64,000 bases of DNA, taken from NCBI GenBank assembly GCA_951804985.1, contig OX638132.1:18581529-18645528 (forward strand), in the 5' to 3' direction. Positions 46,757 through 58,401 of the stretch are shown here, one piece after another. Source of the stretch: Dryomyza anilis (taxonomy: Eukaryota > Arthropoda > Insecta > Diptera > Dryomyzidae). Both the position numbers and the translations under genes were made by a program. The notes beneath the pieces were generated by a model. It worked only from the letters and a program-made list of their open reading frames with translations, was not told the origin of the DNA and did no database searches. Numbering within the stretch: the stretch's first letter is position 1; each line of letters begins with the position of its first letter.

Positions 46757-46985
46757 AAAATAAAAAAAATATATATTTTAGGAAATTCTATTTTTTTTCG
46801 GAATATTTTCTATTATATTTTTGGAATTTTTTTGTAAACATTTTTTTGCACTACTTTTTTTATTTTTTTTTTTTTAGAATTTTATTTTTTAAGGAAATTT
46901 TATTTGCCATCAATTAATCAAAATAATATTTTATGGATCATGCAAGTAATTAACATTGGAATTTTAAATATATATAAATATATAA
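46757..46985. other. Low-complexity AT-rich stretch
   Basis: T-rich low-complexity sequence without a gene. Confidence 0.5.
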
Positions 46986-47159
46986 TTGATGCATTTTTAA
47001 AGTTCAAATATCAATTATAGATTTACATTTTCTTATCTCGTGGTAAAAAAAATTGAGATCATCGATTAAAAATTGACAGATATATAAAGTTTTATTTAAA
47101 TGAATATTTGGCATTTTGAAAATTGTATTTGGTGACTTTTCGTTCTACAACGACGATAT
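46986..47159. mobile_element. ATATCGTCGTTG-family MITE, left end missing
   Basis: Matches the right two-thirds of 2712-2953: TTGGCATTTTGAAAATTGTA, GGTGACTTTTCGTTCTACAA and the end CGACGATAT. Confidence 0.75.
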
Positions 47160-48145
47160 ATGGGTGTAAATGAAGACACATGTTTGTGTGTAAATTTAAT
47201 ATTTAAGAACACCATATTGCACATTAAAAATATTAAACTGCAATTCAATGAATGAAATTATCCAAATGATGAATTTGATAGTTGGTGAAAAAAATTCATA
47301 ATATTTATGAATAAAATTATCATATTGAAGATCTGTGAGGGTCCAAATACTATCGTGGAAATGTTTGTCAAAATGTATTTAAATTTATTACATTTATATT
47401 TAATTTTATTGATTGTTTTCCTTAGTAAACGGTAAAATATATAAATAAAATATCATCACTCTTAGTTTGATAGTGAATGTGTATCAATTTGTTTGTCTAT
47501 GGTTTAAATTGTTGCCCACTTGGCTGCATTCATTTCTATATAGTATGTACAATACAAACACATTGAAGGGCCAACAGTTTCCACATCGGTCAATTGAAGA
47601 CAATACCGCAACATCAACATCAATGTGACCAACGCACTAAGTAAATAGGGGGGTAAACACATGCATGTGTAATAAGCCAAATAAATAATTGTTAATTACG
47701 TGATTTTGGCTTTCTGATTCAGCAATATCAACATCAACAATAATAACAATAATATCAACAGCAACAATATCTAGAAATCGGCACCAACAACAATAAAGCA
47801 TACAGCAACATGTAGACAGCAATAAATGCTACGCAAATATCCAGTTTTAATTACCTTAATTGCAGCTATTTCTGCGGTTGCTTCATTTACATGGCCCCTT
47901 AAATACTTGGATGGTTTGTGAGTGCGCGCGCCGCACAGTGGGACCGCAAATACCTAAATTTGGCGAAAACCTCAAAAGTCAAATGGATCTTTGACACTAA
48001 TTGTTCATTGTGTAGTAAATTATATTTCCTACAATGTGGCATCACTCAATTTATGTCATATATATCCCACTTTTACCCACACTCTCACAAGCACAGCCAT
48101 TTTTTCTGAACAATTGCAGGACATTTTTTAAAAACCTTAAATACT
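47160..48145. other. Gene-free stretch
   Basis: No gene. 47720-47800 is rich in CAACAA/AATATCAACA triplet-like repeats. Two frames of about 60 residues here are unsupported. Confidence 0.5.
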
Positions 48146-48361
48146 ATGTCGTCGGTGATACTGAACCGCATTAGGCCTAATTTTAATAATGTGTTGAACG
48201 GATAAATTAGATAAATTCCATTATAAGTTATGACTTACTTAATTTTGTATGAAGTAAGTGCAGAATTGGGACTGAAAACAGTTTTGTGTCTTCTGTAAAA
48301 TTCATTTTGTAAGAGGTATTCGAAAATGTAGATAGGTGGTTTTGCAGTATCACCGACGATA
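48146..48361. mobile_element. MITE, TCGGTGATACTG family, full copy
   Basis: Left end TGTCGTCGGTGATACTG and right end CAGTATCACCGACGATA are complementary over about 17 bp. Related copies at 14731-14941 and 29053-29175. Confidence 0.8.
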
Positions 48362-48433
48362 TACATTTTTTGTAATGCAGCAGTCAATATCTGATATTTT
48401 TAAAATCTTTGCAATATTATAATTTATATTCTG

Positions 48434-48992
48434 CACCTATGAGGGTATATTAAGTTTGCGTGTCCGTGTCCGTTATGAATGTTTGATCAGCATCACTACA
48501 CGAGTCCGTTTAGCCATGTCTGTCTATCCGTCTTGATGTCCGAATAACCGAAAACTTGAGAAAGACTGGTCAGAATGTGATTAAATTTGGTTTAATATAT
48601 TTAACCATTTTGAGTTTTGAATTCGAAAATGAGTTAAATCGATCAATGGACACATCCATACAAGTCACTTTTATATAAATCTTTAGAAATGTATTCCCTG
48701 GTTTTGTATAGTAATCATTTTAGTCGTAAATTATTGAAAAGGAATCTATGAAATACTAGCCATACAAATGTTTGTATATTTTTTAAAAATAGTTGTCCAC
48801 TTTTATTTTTCTATATTTATTTGTTAATTTTTTTTGGATTATGGAAATACAAGATGTGTACTTTTTTTTTTGATATATGAATAATATTCTGAGGGTGCGA
48901 ATATTCAGCAGAGTATGGAATTCCATAGTCGGGACCGACCGACCGACTTTAAGACCCGCCCATATGAGTTAACTTTCTCCACTAATTTTATT
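48434..48992 (+). repeat. Dispersed repeat R2, diverged copy
   Basis: Starts CACCTATGAGGGTATATTAA and ends with ATAGTCGGGACCGACCGACC, TTTAAGACCCGCCCATATG, as the reverse of the 45911 copy. The internal body is similar but diverged. Confidence 0.7.
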
Positions 48993-49966
48993 TATTTTTA
49001 AAAAAATTTTCTTTTACAAAGATAATAACTGATTATACTGTTATTTGGAATACATATTATGCTTTTTAAAAGTCTAATCAAAATGTAGCATTTTTCGTCT
49101 TTTGGAAGTTATTCACATTTCAACGACCAACTACTTGTACTAATATTAACGATTTTAACAATTTTTTGTTTTATGAGATTTATCACGCCCACTTGAAATT
49201 TGGATAAGTGAATTATTATTTGATCTCTGTACGTCCATTATTTCCCAATACATATCAATTTAATCATTTTAGTTGTAAAGGAGGTATTACGACCACTTTT
49301 AAAAATCCGCATCTAAATGTTGATTATGGAATTTTCATACAATGATAGTCAATCTTCATATATATCTAAAAATAACCCTATTTAACGTTTTAGCCAACTT
49401 TTGTTACTCCTTGCCCCACTGTGCACCGTGTCAGGTGGTAGGCGGTGCAGTTCAGAGCGACGTGTATTTTGTTGTAGCGGACGTTAGTATCGCATTATAA
49501 ATAAATATCATTCGTTATGCATTACAAAATTGTGTCAAACATTTGACACTATAGGAAAATCTAGTTTGGTTTTAATATATAATGTTCAGCAGTCTACGAA
49601 TTTAATAACTAAACAAAATCTATTTATTTCCATTAGATAGTGGAATTAAATATGCAAAATGAAATAACATCGCTTTTAGTGGTCATTTTTATTCGGAAGC
49701 ACAAAATTAATCAATACAAAAACAAAAACTTTGTTCTCTATTCTAAATAAGCGAACTAGGCACAGGTGCAATACATTTGTCTCATGCAGAAAAAACGCCA
49801 TTTATGTCAGACTATGACTCTTTTTCAAGCATATGATGAATCAACGCTTTTTTTCCAAGCAAAATTATTTGATTGCTGCCGAAATCCAGGAATTCGAACA
49901 AAGAATAGTTGCACGGAAATTTTGTCGAATTCTGCGCCAATTATTGCAGAACCTGACGCACTTACA
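48993..49966. other. Gene-free stretch
   Basis: 49390-49490 is less AT-rich. Overlapping frames on both strands at 49766-50024 run into the adjacent MITE and are unrecognised. They could be the rest of an interrupted older element. Confidence 0.4.
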
Positions 49967-50196
49967 CACTCAAAAAACAATACTACAAAATCAAAAGTGT
50001 TTCGCAATTGAAATTAGTCAATAGGATAAATTATTATTTTAATAGGTAAATCCCATTAAATACTACAAAATACTACAAAATACTATTAAATACTATTAAA
50101 CTTTTTTTGTTTTTATATGAAAGTATTTACTTTTTGTAATCTATTGAATCAAAAATGGTCATTTTGACCAATTTTAATAGTATTCTTTTCTGAGTG
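49967..50196 (+). mobile_element. ~0.23-kb TA-type MITE, CACYCAG family, diverged copy
   Basis: Starts CACTCAAAAAACAATACTAC and ends AATAGTATTCTTTTCTGAGT G. The internal blocks TCAATAGGATAAATTATTAT and TGACCAATTTTAATAG are shared with 50341-50560. TAC(A)3-5 units in its middle are locally repeated. Confidence 0.75.
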
Positions 50197-50340
50197 CAGG
50201 TAAAAACCTTGCTGATATTTTTAAGTAAATTTCTAAAACACTCAAAATAGCACCGCCGTGAAAAATATATAGTTTTAAAAGCACAAAACCCACTCGCACA
50301 AATACGGACTTGGCAATTATTATAAAATTTACAAAGCCTA

Positions 50341-50560
50341 CACCCAGAAAAAAATACTATATAAATAATAGTTTTTTACTATTAAAAATATTCAATAGGA
50401 TAAATTATTATTTTAATCGGAAAATACCATTAAATACAAGCAAATACCATGACATTGCCATTGAGTTTATATGAAAATTTTTATTTTTTGTATACTATTA
50501 AATCAATAATTGTCCTATTGACCAATTTTAATGGGATTTGAGGGAATTTTATTCTTGGTG
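50341..50560 (+). mobile_element. 0.22-kb TA-type MITE, CACCCAG family, copy 2
   Basis: Starts CACCCAGAAAAAAATACTAT after TA (50339-50340) and ends TTATTCTTGGTG before TA (50561-50562). Nearly colinear with the minus-strand copy at 43570-43787. Confidence 0.85.
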
Positions 50561-50562
50561 TA

Positions 50563-50900
50563 TTTGTTAAAAACAATGTGTTTAAATAAATTTCCATGTT
50601 CCGACCAAATATTCGCTCCTTCACGTCACGCTGGATTTTATTCAAATCAGCCAATACGTGCCAACGTATGCTTCATCAACCATAATCACGTTATTCTCTC
50701 AGAGGCAGAAGTGCTTTCTTCTACGCGTATAATTCGTATTATGTTCATATGAAAAGGAAAACTACACCGAGAAATTTAAAACTTTAAAACACTTTTAATA
50801 TCTATGCAAAACAATTTTAATTTAAAGTGTGCATGTATGAAAGTCAATATAAATTGATAATTTTTAAACTCAATATGTTTCTTTTTTATTTTAGATATTT
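50563..50900. other. Gene-free stretch
   Basis: A 73-residue plus frame at 50531-50752 begins inside the MITE and is not supported; the non-MITE part is unrecognised. Confidence 0.45.
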
Positions 50901-51590
50901 TATACCCTACACTAAGAGTGAAAGGGTATATTCAGTTAGATACGCCGTTTGTAACACCCAGAAGGAAGCGTCTCCGGTATATATATATTTTTGATCAGCC
51001 TGACCTCCTGAGTCGATTTAGCGAGGTCTGTCCTTCTGTCTTTTGAAATCTTTACTCCTTAAAAAATGGAAGAGTTAGATGAATGAAACTCATAATTTAG
51101 ATTACTTCTATACCTACGCTGTATGTGCGAAAGAATAGGCGAAATCGGTCTATTGTGACCTTTGATCTGACCATTTATATTCAAATACCTCATATAAAAT
51201 TAACATCTGCAGATAATTTTTACTGTATACGTGCTTAGGTAAACTTTTTTTGGTCAAATATATATTGACACTATGCTCGAATACATGAAAATAATGTTTT
51301 CCGCTGAAACGACTTGTGGGTCCCAAAAAAAATCGAAATTCGGTACACCTACCCATTTGTAAATATGGGTATCAAATGAATGGAAATTCTTCAGCTATTG
51401 AAAGTTTGTAGTTATTTTCAGGATTCGTATACCCTGGTGACCTATATACCACATTGAATGGTAACCACACATATGTGTAGGGTATTCATAGTCGGCTTAC
51501 ACAGACTAAAATTTTGATAATCCTAACTATCATAATAACACCTACTTTAAAGTTTCCCATGTGATCTAACCTTCCCAACTGGTTTTATTT
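50901..51590 (+). repeat. Hairpin-bounded dispersed repeat R1, full-length copy
   Basis: Same start (TATACCCTACACTAAGAGTG) and same end (CTTCCCAACTGGTTTTATTT) as the copy at 44969-45668, with scattered substitutions and a short deletion near 50980. Non-coding. Confidence 0.8.
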
Positions 51591-52928
51591 TTATTTGACA
51601 TTTTAAATTATGTACTGCGACATTTACTTCAATATTGTCACTTTTAATTTTATGTAAGAGTACAAACATTTTTTTACCAATTACCTTTTCACCAATTCAC
51701 AAATTCTTTAAATTAATAGCGTGAACTTTTAATTTGAAAGCTCATCTGGGTAAAATATATTGAAACAAAATTTCTACGCATTCTGAATAAATTGTTTCAA
51801 GTTATCGTGTATACTAACTGACATACAGATGGAGATAACTAAATCGGAAACTGATGCTGATCTAAAATTTATATTTTTTTCGTTGTATTTTTTTTCTTGA
51901 AAAACTATCTCATGAAAAATACTTTCTATTCATAGATGTTTACAATTGATACACTCTGATACAAGTTGTAAATAATTCATAACCAAGCCTACGTGGTCAA
52001 ATTATATATTTAGATTCCAATATCTCGACAATACGTCATACCTGCCCATCCTCCTTAACAGGTTTTAATGACGTCCACTTATATTACAAGTTCGCAAAAT
52101 TATTTCATTCAAAACCGAAGCAAATTTTCACCCGTATTGTCACCTGAGAATTTGTTTGGCTCAAACGCCATTTTTGGGTGAATGGAGTTAGGAATTGGAT
52201 ATATATGACTTACATATGTGAACTTTAAGGATCCAATATAGCGCCACACATTTTATTTTATATAATACTAAAAATTCATCTTGAAAACGTTTCATATTAA
52301 AAAAATATATTTTTTTCATATTTATTATTTTTCTTATTTTTTGTGTCAGTTAGATTTTCGTCGGACAGAATTTGAAAGGACTAATATTATTAAAATTAAA
52401 AATACTAATATTTCAAAGTGTCTTTAATATGGAACCATAATGAACCGGATGGCAAAAAAAACGATAATAATGCATTGACATCCAGTTCAATGCAATATTT
52501 CAAATCTCAAGTCTTTAGCTCATCGCGAAGGTAGTTTAAAATCAATTACAAAATATCATAATAAAATAAATAAATAATAATAAAAACGTTTTAAAATGCC
52601 CTTATATTTTTATTGATCAATATTTTCTCTTAATTATTACTTTTTTCACAAGATTATTTTTTCAATAACTCATATGACATAGAAAGTAAATAGTAATTAA
52701 TCTTCATTGAAATTTATAATTTATATTTTTAAAGCCTTAAACGTACTGACTAGATTTCATTTTACTGTAATAATTTTCACCCTCATCTCAAGAAAACTAA
52801 TCTGTTATCACAGCATGACATCGACAATAGCAAAACCACAATCACACCGAACACTATTGTCATAACAGCAACACTCTAAGTAATTGCAAATTCAATTTTT
52901 TTCTTTCGTTATGTCATATCAATATCTA
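51591..52928. other. Gene-free stretch with an R2 fragment
   Basis: 51738-51873 (GGTAAAATATATTGAAACAA then ACGCATTCTGAATAAATTG) resembles the inner part of R2. The remainder is AT-rich without a gene. Confidence 0.45.
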
Positions 52929-52992
52929 CACTCAGAAAAAAACGTTACAATTAATATTTTAATTTGGTAATTAATTCATTAGTTTTTGGGTG
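52929..52992. mobile_element. Very short TA-flanked element with CACTCAG/CACCCA ends
   Basis: CACTCAGAAAAAAACG to TTTTTGGGTG, flanked by TA on both sides, only 64 bp. Probably an extreme deletion derivative; chance is possible at this length. Confidence 0.45.
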
Positions 52993-52994
52993 TA

Positions 52995-53620
52995 AATTTA
53001 GTTGGTATTCAAATTTATTTGGTATTGAAAATAGTGGTAAATATCAGTTTTTTTGTTTGTAAACACCAATGAATATAACAAAATACTGAATACTATTCAA
53101 TTATTTTTAATTTTTATATTTAAATAACAAACATTTGGAGATTTTAAAAATCATTTTGTGTGTTTATTTTGACTTTAAGTCACTGTCGAGGGGTAGCTAA
53201 AAGCGGTTCATGAATACGAAATTTTAATCTAAAATCAATGCAATCATTCGTTGCAACCTTTGTTTGTTTGTTACGCAAATGCCAGAGATGTCAATGTGTT
53301 TTAAATGTCCTTGTATTCGAATGCATTCGAGTGCATTTAGCTGTATCTATATATTTTCGTGTGATTTTGTTTGTGCTCAAGTGCTATTGTACGTGAGAAG
53401 GATTAGAGATACATATATACGTGATCAATGCTGAAATGATGTTTATTTTGAAAGTTTTCAAAAAAAGTGTAGAGCCTCGAACCATGTATTAATTAAGTTA
53501 GATAAAAAATGAAATATTCGGCGATGTCTATTATTTAGTGGCGAATTTCAAAATTCACATTACTTTGCTGATGAAATACATTTATTTTCAGCAACAAACA
53601 ATTTCTATAGAAATTATATA
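52995..53620. other. Gene-free stretch
   Basis: No gene recognised upstream of the mariner element. Confidence 0.5.
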
Positions 53621-54737
53621 ACGGGTTTTTCAAATGGGACGCTACAAAAGTAGAGCGACAGGGACAGCAAACGACGCCATATTTCTTGCCGCTCTTTTAA
53701 CATTTCTCTTCAGTAAGGTTTGCCATTTCATGATGGAAAGATATACGAGCCAACAACGAGTCGACATTATTAAAATTTACTACCGAAATTCGGAGTCAGT
53801 GGCCTCAACGTTAAGAGCGCTACGTCCAATTTATGGTCGTCATAATCGTCCTAGCAGATCAACAATTGAGCGTCTAGTGGAAAAATTTGAATCCACAGGC
53901 ACAGTACAAAATGTTCCCGTGCCAGTGAGACAAAGAAGTGCCCCTAGTGTCGAGAATATTGCTACCGCTGAGGCTTCAGTTGAAGAAAGCCCAAATGTGT
54001 CTCTCACACGTCGTTCTCAAGCGTTGGGCATCTCTGTGACGTTCTTGTGGCGAATTTTGCGAAAAGATCTTTGCCTACATCCTTACAAAATCAAATTAAC
54101 GCAAGAACTGAAGCCGCTTGACCACCAGAAGCGTCGTATGTTCGTGAATTGGGCTGAGCAACAACTTGAAAATGATTCGGATTTTCATCGAAAAATCATC
54201 TTCAGCGATGAGGCTCATTTCTGGTCTGAATGGCTTCGTCAATAAACAAAATATGCGTTATTGGTCAGACAGTAATCCACACGTACTCCATCATTGCATC
54301 CATTGCATCCACAGGCCACACAGCGAATGCCACAATCAATTTATTGGAAACCAAGTTTGGAGAACGTGTTATCTCACGAAATGGTCCAGTCCATTGGCCG
54401 CCTCGGTCGTGCGATTTGTCGCCGTTAGACTATTTCCTGTGGGGCTACGTAAAGTCTATGGTCTATGCCAACAAGCCAGCGACGATTGATGAACTTCGTA
54501 CGAATTTTGAACGTGAAATTGCGCAGTATCGGTCGATTTATGCTTGAAAACCGTCGAAAATTGGGTTCAGCGTCTGGACTTCTACAAGCGTGCCCGTGGT
54601 GGCCATGCAAAAGAAATCGAGTTCCATACATAATAGCATCGAACGTAGTTTTACAGCAATAAAGAATTTCATTAATATCCAAAACCGTCTTTGTTTTATT
54701 TAAAAAACTTTTGTAGCGCTCTTATTGAAAAACCCTT
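53621..54737 (+). mobile_element. Mariner/Tc1-superfamily transposon, internally deleted
   Basis: Inverted ends of about 31 bp: GGGTTTTTCAAATGGGACGC followed by TACAAAAGT at the left, and the complement GGGTTTTTCAATAAGAGCGC followed by TACAAAAGT at the right. TA lies outside both ends (53619-53620, 54738-54739). At 1117 bp it is shorter than the usual ~1.3 kb because part of the transposase gene is missing. Confidence 0.9.
53730..54633 (+). pseudogene. Broken mariner-like transposase
   Basis: The N-terminal part (from MMERYTSQQRVDIIKIYY) is a helix-turn-helix DNA-binding region followed by a second helix-turn-helix segment (SLTRRSQALGISVTFLWRIL) and the first catalytic block IIFSDEAHF, in one frame up to a stop at 54243-54245. 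The family text then continues in another frame (GFVNKQNMRYW) and, after a deletion that removes the block holding the second catalytic Asp, in a third frame with HWPPRSCDLSPLDYFLWGYV. A last shift near 54540 leads to the C-terminus VENWVQRLDFYKRARGGH with its stop at 54631. There are thus at least three reading-frame breaks and one deletion, so it cannot make an active transposase. Confidence 0.92.
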
Positions 54738-55123
54738 TATATACGAAATAAAAATAAAATTTTAAAATTGTGATAATGAAACCGAAATCAATACTGTTTA
54801 CATATTTAATCGGCGCAAAAAAAGTGTATTTTATATTGGTATTCGATGTTTTTTTTTAATTTTTAGTAAAAGTTACCATGTAACAGGTCTGTTTAGTTAT
54901 TTTCTCCAAATTGTATAAGGTATGATTTTAACAAACATTTGTTTTTTACGAGCCACTTTCCTAATTTTCTGTTTCATTTTAAAAAATAATCAGGCAGTAT
55001 TAACAGACTTTATTTAACGGTAGAATTATACTGAGGAAAATTGTGTTAAAATAAAATTAAATTTTGTTAACATTGATTATAAACGACGACAAACACAGCT
55101 TTTAAAATGTCATTTTAATTTAA
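54738..55123. other. Gene-free AT-rich stretch
   Basis: No gene or element recognised. Confidence 0.5.
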
Positions 55124-55200
55124 TATTGTAGTCGCTGTGATTCAAACCAGTGACATTTCGGCGCGTACGATATCGCACTAACCAATCGAGCCACCGCCAC
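55124..55200 (-). mobile_element. SINE family 1, tRNA-like head only
   Basis: GTAGTCGCTGTGATTCAAAC through AACCAATCGAGCCACCG matches the head of the minus-strand SINE copies at 756 and 36222. Body and tail are absent. Confidence 0.65.
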
Positions 55201-55374
55201 TATTAAAATGGCTAAGCCAAATAATGATCTATGTAAGATCAATTCAATTTGGACTACATAAAAACGGTGAAATTGTTAGTTATGTGGGAATAATATTCAG
55301 AGAGTATTCATATTCAGCATGAATAATTTTTAAATTTAAGAGTAATTTTGTGGATACTCTTACTCCATATCTTA

Positions 55375-56020
55375 GGGCCAGTTTTTCAGTGCTAGTTGAA
55401 CTTTGTTTGTGGTTTAAACTTCGTTTAAAATCTAAATGAAATTTTTCAGTGAACTTCAATCGTCGTTTAAACTTAGTTTTCAGTGCTAGTTGAACTTTGT
55501 TTGTGGTTTAAATTTCGTTTAAAATCTAAATGAAAATTTTCAGTGAACTTCAACCGTCGTTTAAACTTAGTTTAAACGACCGATGCGGATGGTTTAAACT
55601 ACGTTGAAACTTTCAAAGTTTTTGACATGAATTTTTTTCACAACACTTTTCACTATTTTCTGTCGCGGCACTTTTTCACAAACTATTATTAATTTTTGTA
55701 TTTTTCACACTATGCATTAAAAAAAAAGTCTCATGTGCACTTTAGTTGCTCGATCTCTTGTTTAAATTTAAAAATACATTAATTTTACTTTTCAGAAACA
55801 ATTATTTTATTTATTTAATTTTGAATGACATTTATCAGAAGTCAAAATCTAGAGAATTATTTGTCATTTGACTGTGGTGCCATATGTATTGTCTTGGTCT
55901 GTGTTCATTGTAAACGATCACTGTAAAACGGCTAACAAAATTAAACGACGTTTAATTTAAAGAGAACATTAATTAAACGGAGTTTAAACTACGTTTAAAC
56001 GAGCACTAAAAAACTAGCCC
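55375..56020. mobile_element. PIF/Harbinger-type MITE with internal 94-bp duplication
   Basis: Ends GGGCCAGTTTTTCAGTGCTA and the complement of GGGCTAGTTTTTTAGTGCTC, flanked by TTA on each side (55372-55374, 56021-56023). CAGTGCTAGTTGAACTTTGT occurs at 55387 and again at 55481, a 94-bp tandem duplication of the left sub-terminal region. Related in design to 39637-40081. Confidence 0.85.
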
Positions 56021-56199
56021 TTAGTCAGATAAGTCGTTTTAATGAAGTAATTTTTAGAGCCAAAACAGAGTTCGTCTGCATGGTTGTACTCGATCTTCTT
56101 TACTGGGTCCTTCTCTCGAGATGTGATTTCTTAGTCATTTGGCAATATTTTACGTTATATTGTGTTATATTTATTTGGGTGGTATATTATTTATTCACG

Positions 56200-56373
56200 T
56201 TACAATTGGCTTCCGATAGGTAGCGTAATATAGAAAAAAAAATTCTGTAAAAATATGTTGACAGTCGCTGGGATCGAACCAGGAACCTTTCAGCTCGTAG
56301 CCCAACACAACAGGGACTTTAAGCTCGTAGACGAAGGTACTAACCAATCGAACCTTCGACGCTACAATCATCA
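56200..56373 (-). mobile_element. SINE family 1, head and partial body, head region rearranged
   Basis: GACAGTCGCTGGGATCGAAC (B box on the minus strand) and AACCAATCGAACCTTCGACG match the family head. GGGACTTTAAGCTCGTAGAC repeats part of the GGAACCTTTCAGCTCGTAG block just before it, so the head carries a partial duplication. The triplet tail is absent. Confidence 0.7.
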
Positions 56374-56579
56374 TAGATACAAAAACCTAAATCTAAAGAG
56401 TAAATATGAAATCGTTTTGCATTTTAAGACTGTAAAATTTTATAAAAACAATGAATATTGTTTTTATTATTCAATACAAAAGAACCTACACACAACAAAA
56501 ATATCGTTTCATGTAAACATTTTCCCAAACAAACACTAATGTGTTTGCGAGCTCATGTTGCTTAGCACAAATGATAAGT

Positions 56580-56735
56580 AGTGTTTCCCACAAATATTTG
56601 TAGTGTTTGCTTCAAATATGGAAAGTGTTTCCCACAATTATTTAAGTGTTTCCCTGAAATATTTAAGTGTTTCCCACAAATATTTAAATGTTTCCCACAA
56701 ATATTGAAATGTTTCCCACAAATATTTGAAAAATT
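56580..56735. repeat. ~22-bp minisatellite (GTGTTTCCCACAAATATTTA)
   Basis: About seven units of 22-23 bp, the central ones nearly identical. The short Cys/Phe- and Asn/Ile-rich frames on both strands here come from the repeat. Confidence 0.85.
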
Positions 56736-57979
56736 AGTAGTGCTTGCCACACACATTGGTAGTGTTTACACAATGAAGCGGATATGTTCAATTGACCATC
56801 ACATTTTTGTGAGCAAATATTTTTATTATAGCATTTTTTACGAGAAGTTATTAGTGCTTTGGGCATACATTTTGCCCTAATTAAATCTCTTGTATTTATT
56901 ATTTAGTTTAAACAGTTTCATTATTTACAAATACATTAGTATTTGGGAGTAATAATTAAATAATTAATCTTGGGAATTTGATATCCAAAGAACACTAATA
57001 TTGATCCATTTGAAAATAAAATATGAAATTGATAGTTTTTAATACTATTATAAATTTAAAAAACAAATCCCCCAAATAAAATTTAATTTTTTATGGATCA
57101 ATCATTTCATGGATCAATCATGGATCAATCATTTATTCGTAAATAATACGACTAATCCATGTTGTTGTGTTAATTATGATGTTGAAAATTTATTTTGTAA
57201 AGAAATCCCAAAGGAGTAGAATATTTTACGTTCAAATTATTGTTTATTCGTGGTTTAACTGACGTTAAACATGACTTGAATTTAAATCACATAATTTCCA
57301 GCCATATCTGCTTGTTATTCGCTGCTATATTTATAGTGAGAAATGTCATTCGTACATTTCATAAATCATGTTGGATTAATTTGTTGCTATATTTGTTGGA
57401 ATTATATTTGCTTTTGTCAAAATACCTACACAAATTTGAATTATTTGCTTCGCATTTGCGAGGAGTTTTAGCAAATTTCATTTATTTATTATATATTTAA
57501 CATTGTTATAATGTCAAACATTTTTGCGCGTAATTTCTGCTTTTGACAGAAATTTAAAAATAATCCACTTAATAATTATTGTATGCTTAATTAGGTGTGA
57601 ACATGTTTGTTTTACTTAGGTTTATGCATAATTTTTTAAATATGTTTTTATATATTAAAAATATAATTATTAAAATCAAAAGGATAACACGTACATAGCA
57701 TACAGCGAAATTTAAAATAAACTCTTTAGCCAATAATATAATCAATGTAGGTATTAATACAAAGTAGAATAGTAGGAATTCATAGTAATTTATACATTGG
57801 TATCGTATGTAAATCACCTTGAAAAAGTTCTCTAAAATTCAGATTAGTTAACCGAAGTTACAGACTGCGCTTTGTAAATGAGGTTGTGGTTAATCAAACC
57901 AACGTTTCATTGAACATGTGATTGAAAAACATGTGTGGTTATCTGAAGTCAGTAAAATTAACCTACATTATTTTGCTAT
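56736..57979. other. Gene-free AT-rich stretch
   Basis: ATGGATCAATCAT words repeat near 57093-57131. No gene; the 86- and 76-residue frames are hydrophobic low-complexity readings of AT-rich DNA. Confidence 0.45.
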
Positions 57980-58085
57980 AACCGTAATGTTCGTCTGCGC
58001 ATTCGGTTGCCATGAACTCATGACTGCATTTTTCATTCATTGTAACGACAACTGAGTACGTTGTTGTATCATCTGTATGGTTGCC
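57980..58085. repeat. Dispersed repeat, copy B
   Basis: Matches 43040-43160: GCGCATTCGGTTGCCATGAA, TGACTGCATTTTTCATTC, CGACAACTGAGTACGTTGTT. Confidence 0.55.
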
Positions 58086-58401
58086 AGAAACTTGCTAAAT
58101 ATTATTATGGATAAATGCTCAAATAAATATTCAAAAATGTTAACAAATCGAAAACAATAGGAAATTCATTAATTTAGAAATTATGCCAAATAAATATTAA
58201 GAAAGTAATAAATTATCTCCATACAATTTCTCTCTAGCTAGTGAAATATAAAGTAAACAAAAAAATATCTGACAATATGTGTTAATAGAGAGACTTATGA
58301 GGGTATTTATCTTCGTGTTAGACCGACTATAACATTCATTATACTTGCTACCCTGCAGTAAAGCCGATTCGTTCAGAAGTAGTTTTTTTTTCTGAGTGTA
58401 A

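Noticed and set aside
49766..50024. Overlapping frames on both strands
   Set aside because: They run into the MITE at 49967 and match no known protein; possibly remains of an interrupted older element, but nothing supports this directly.
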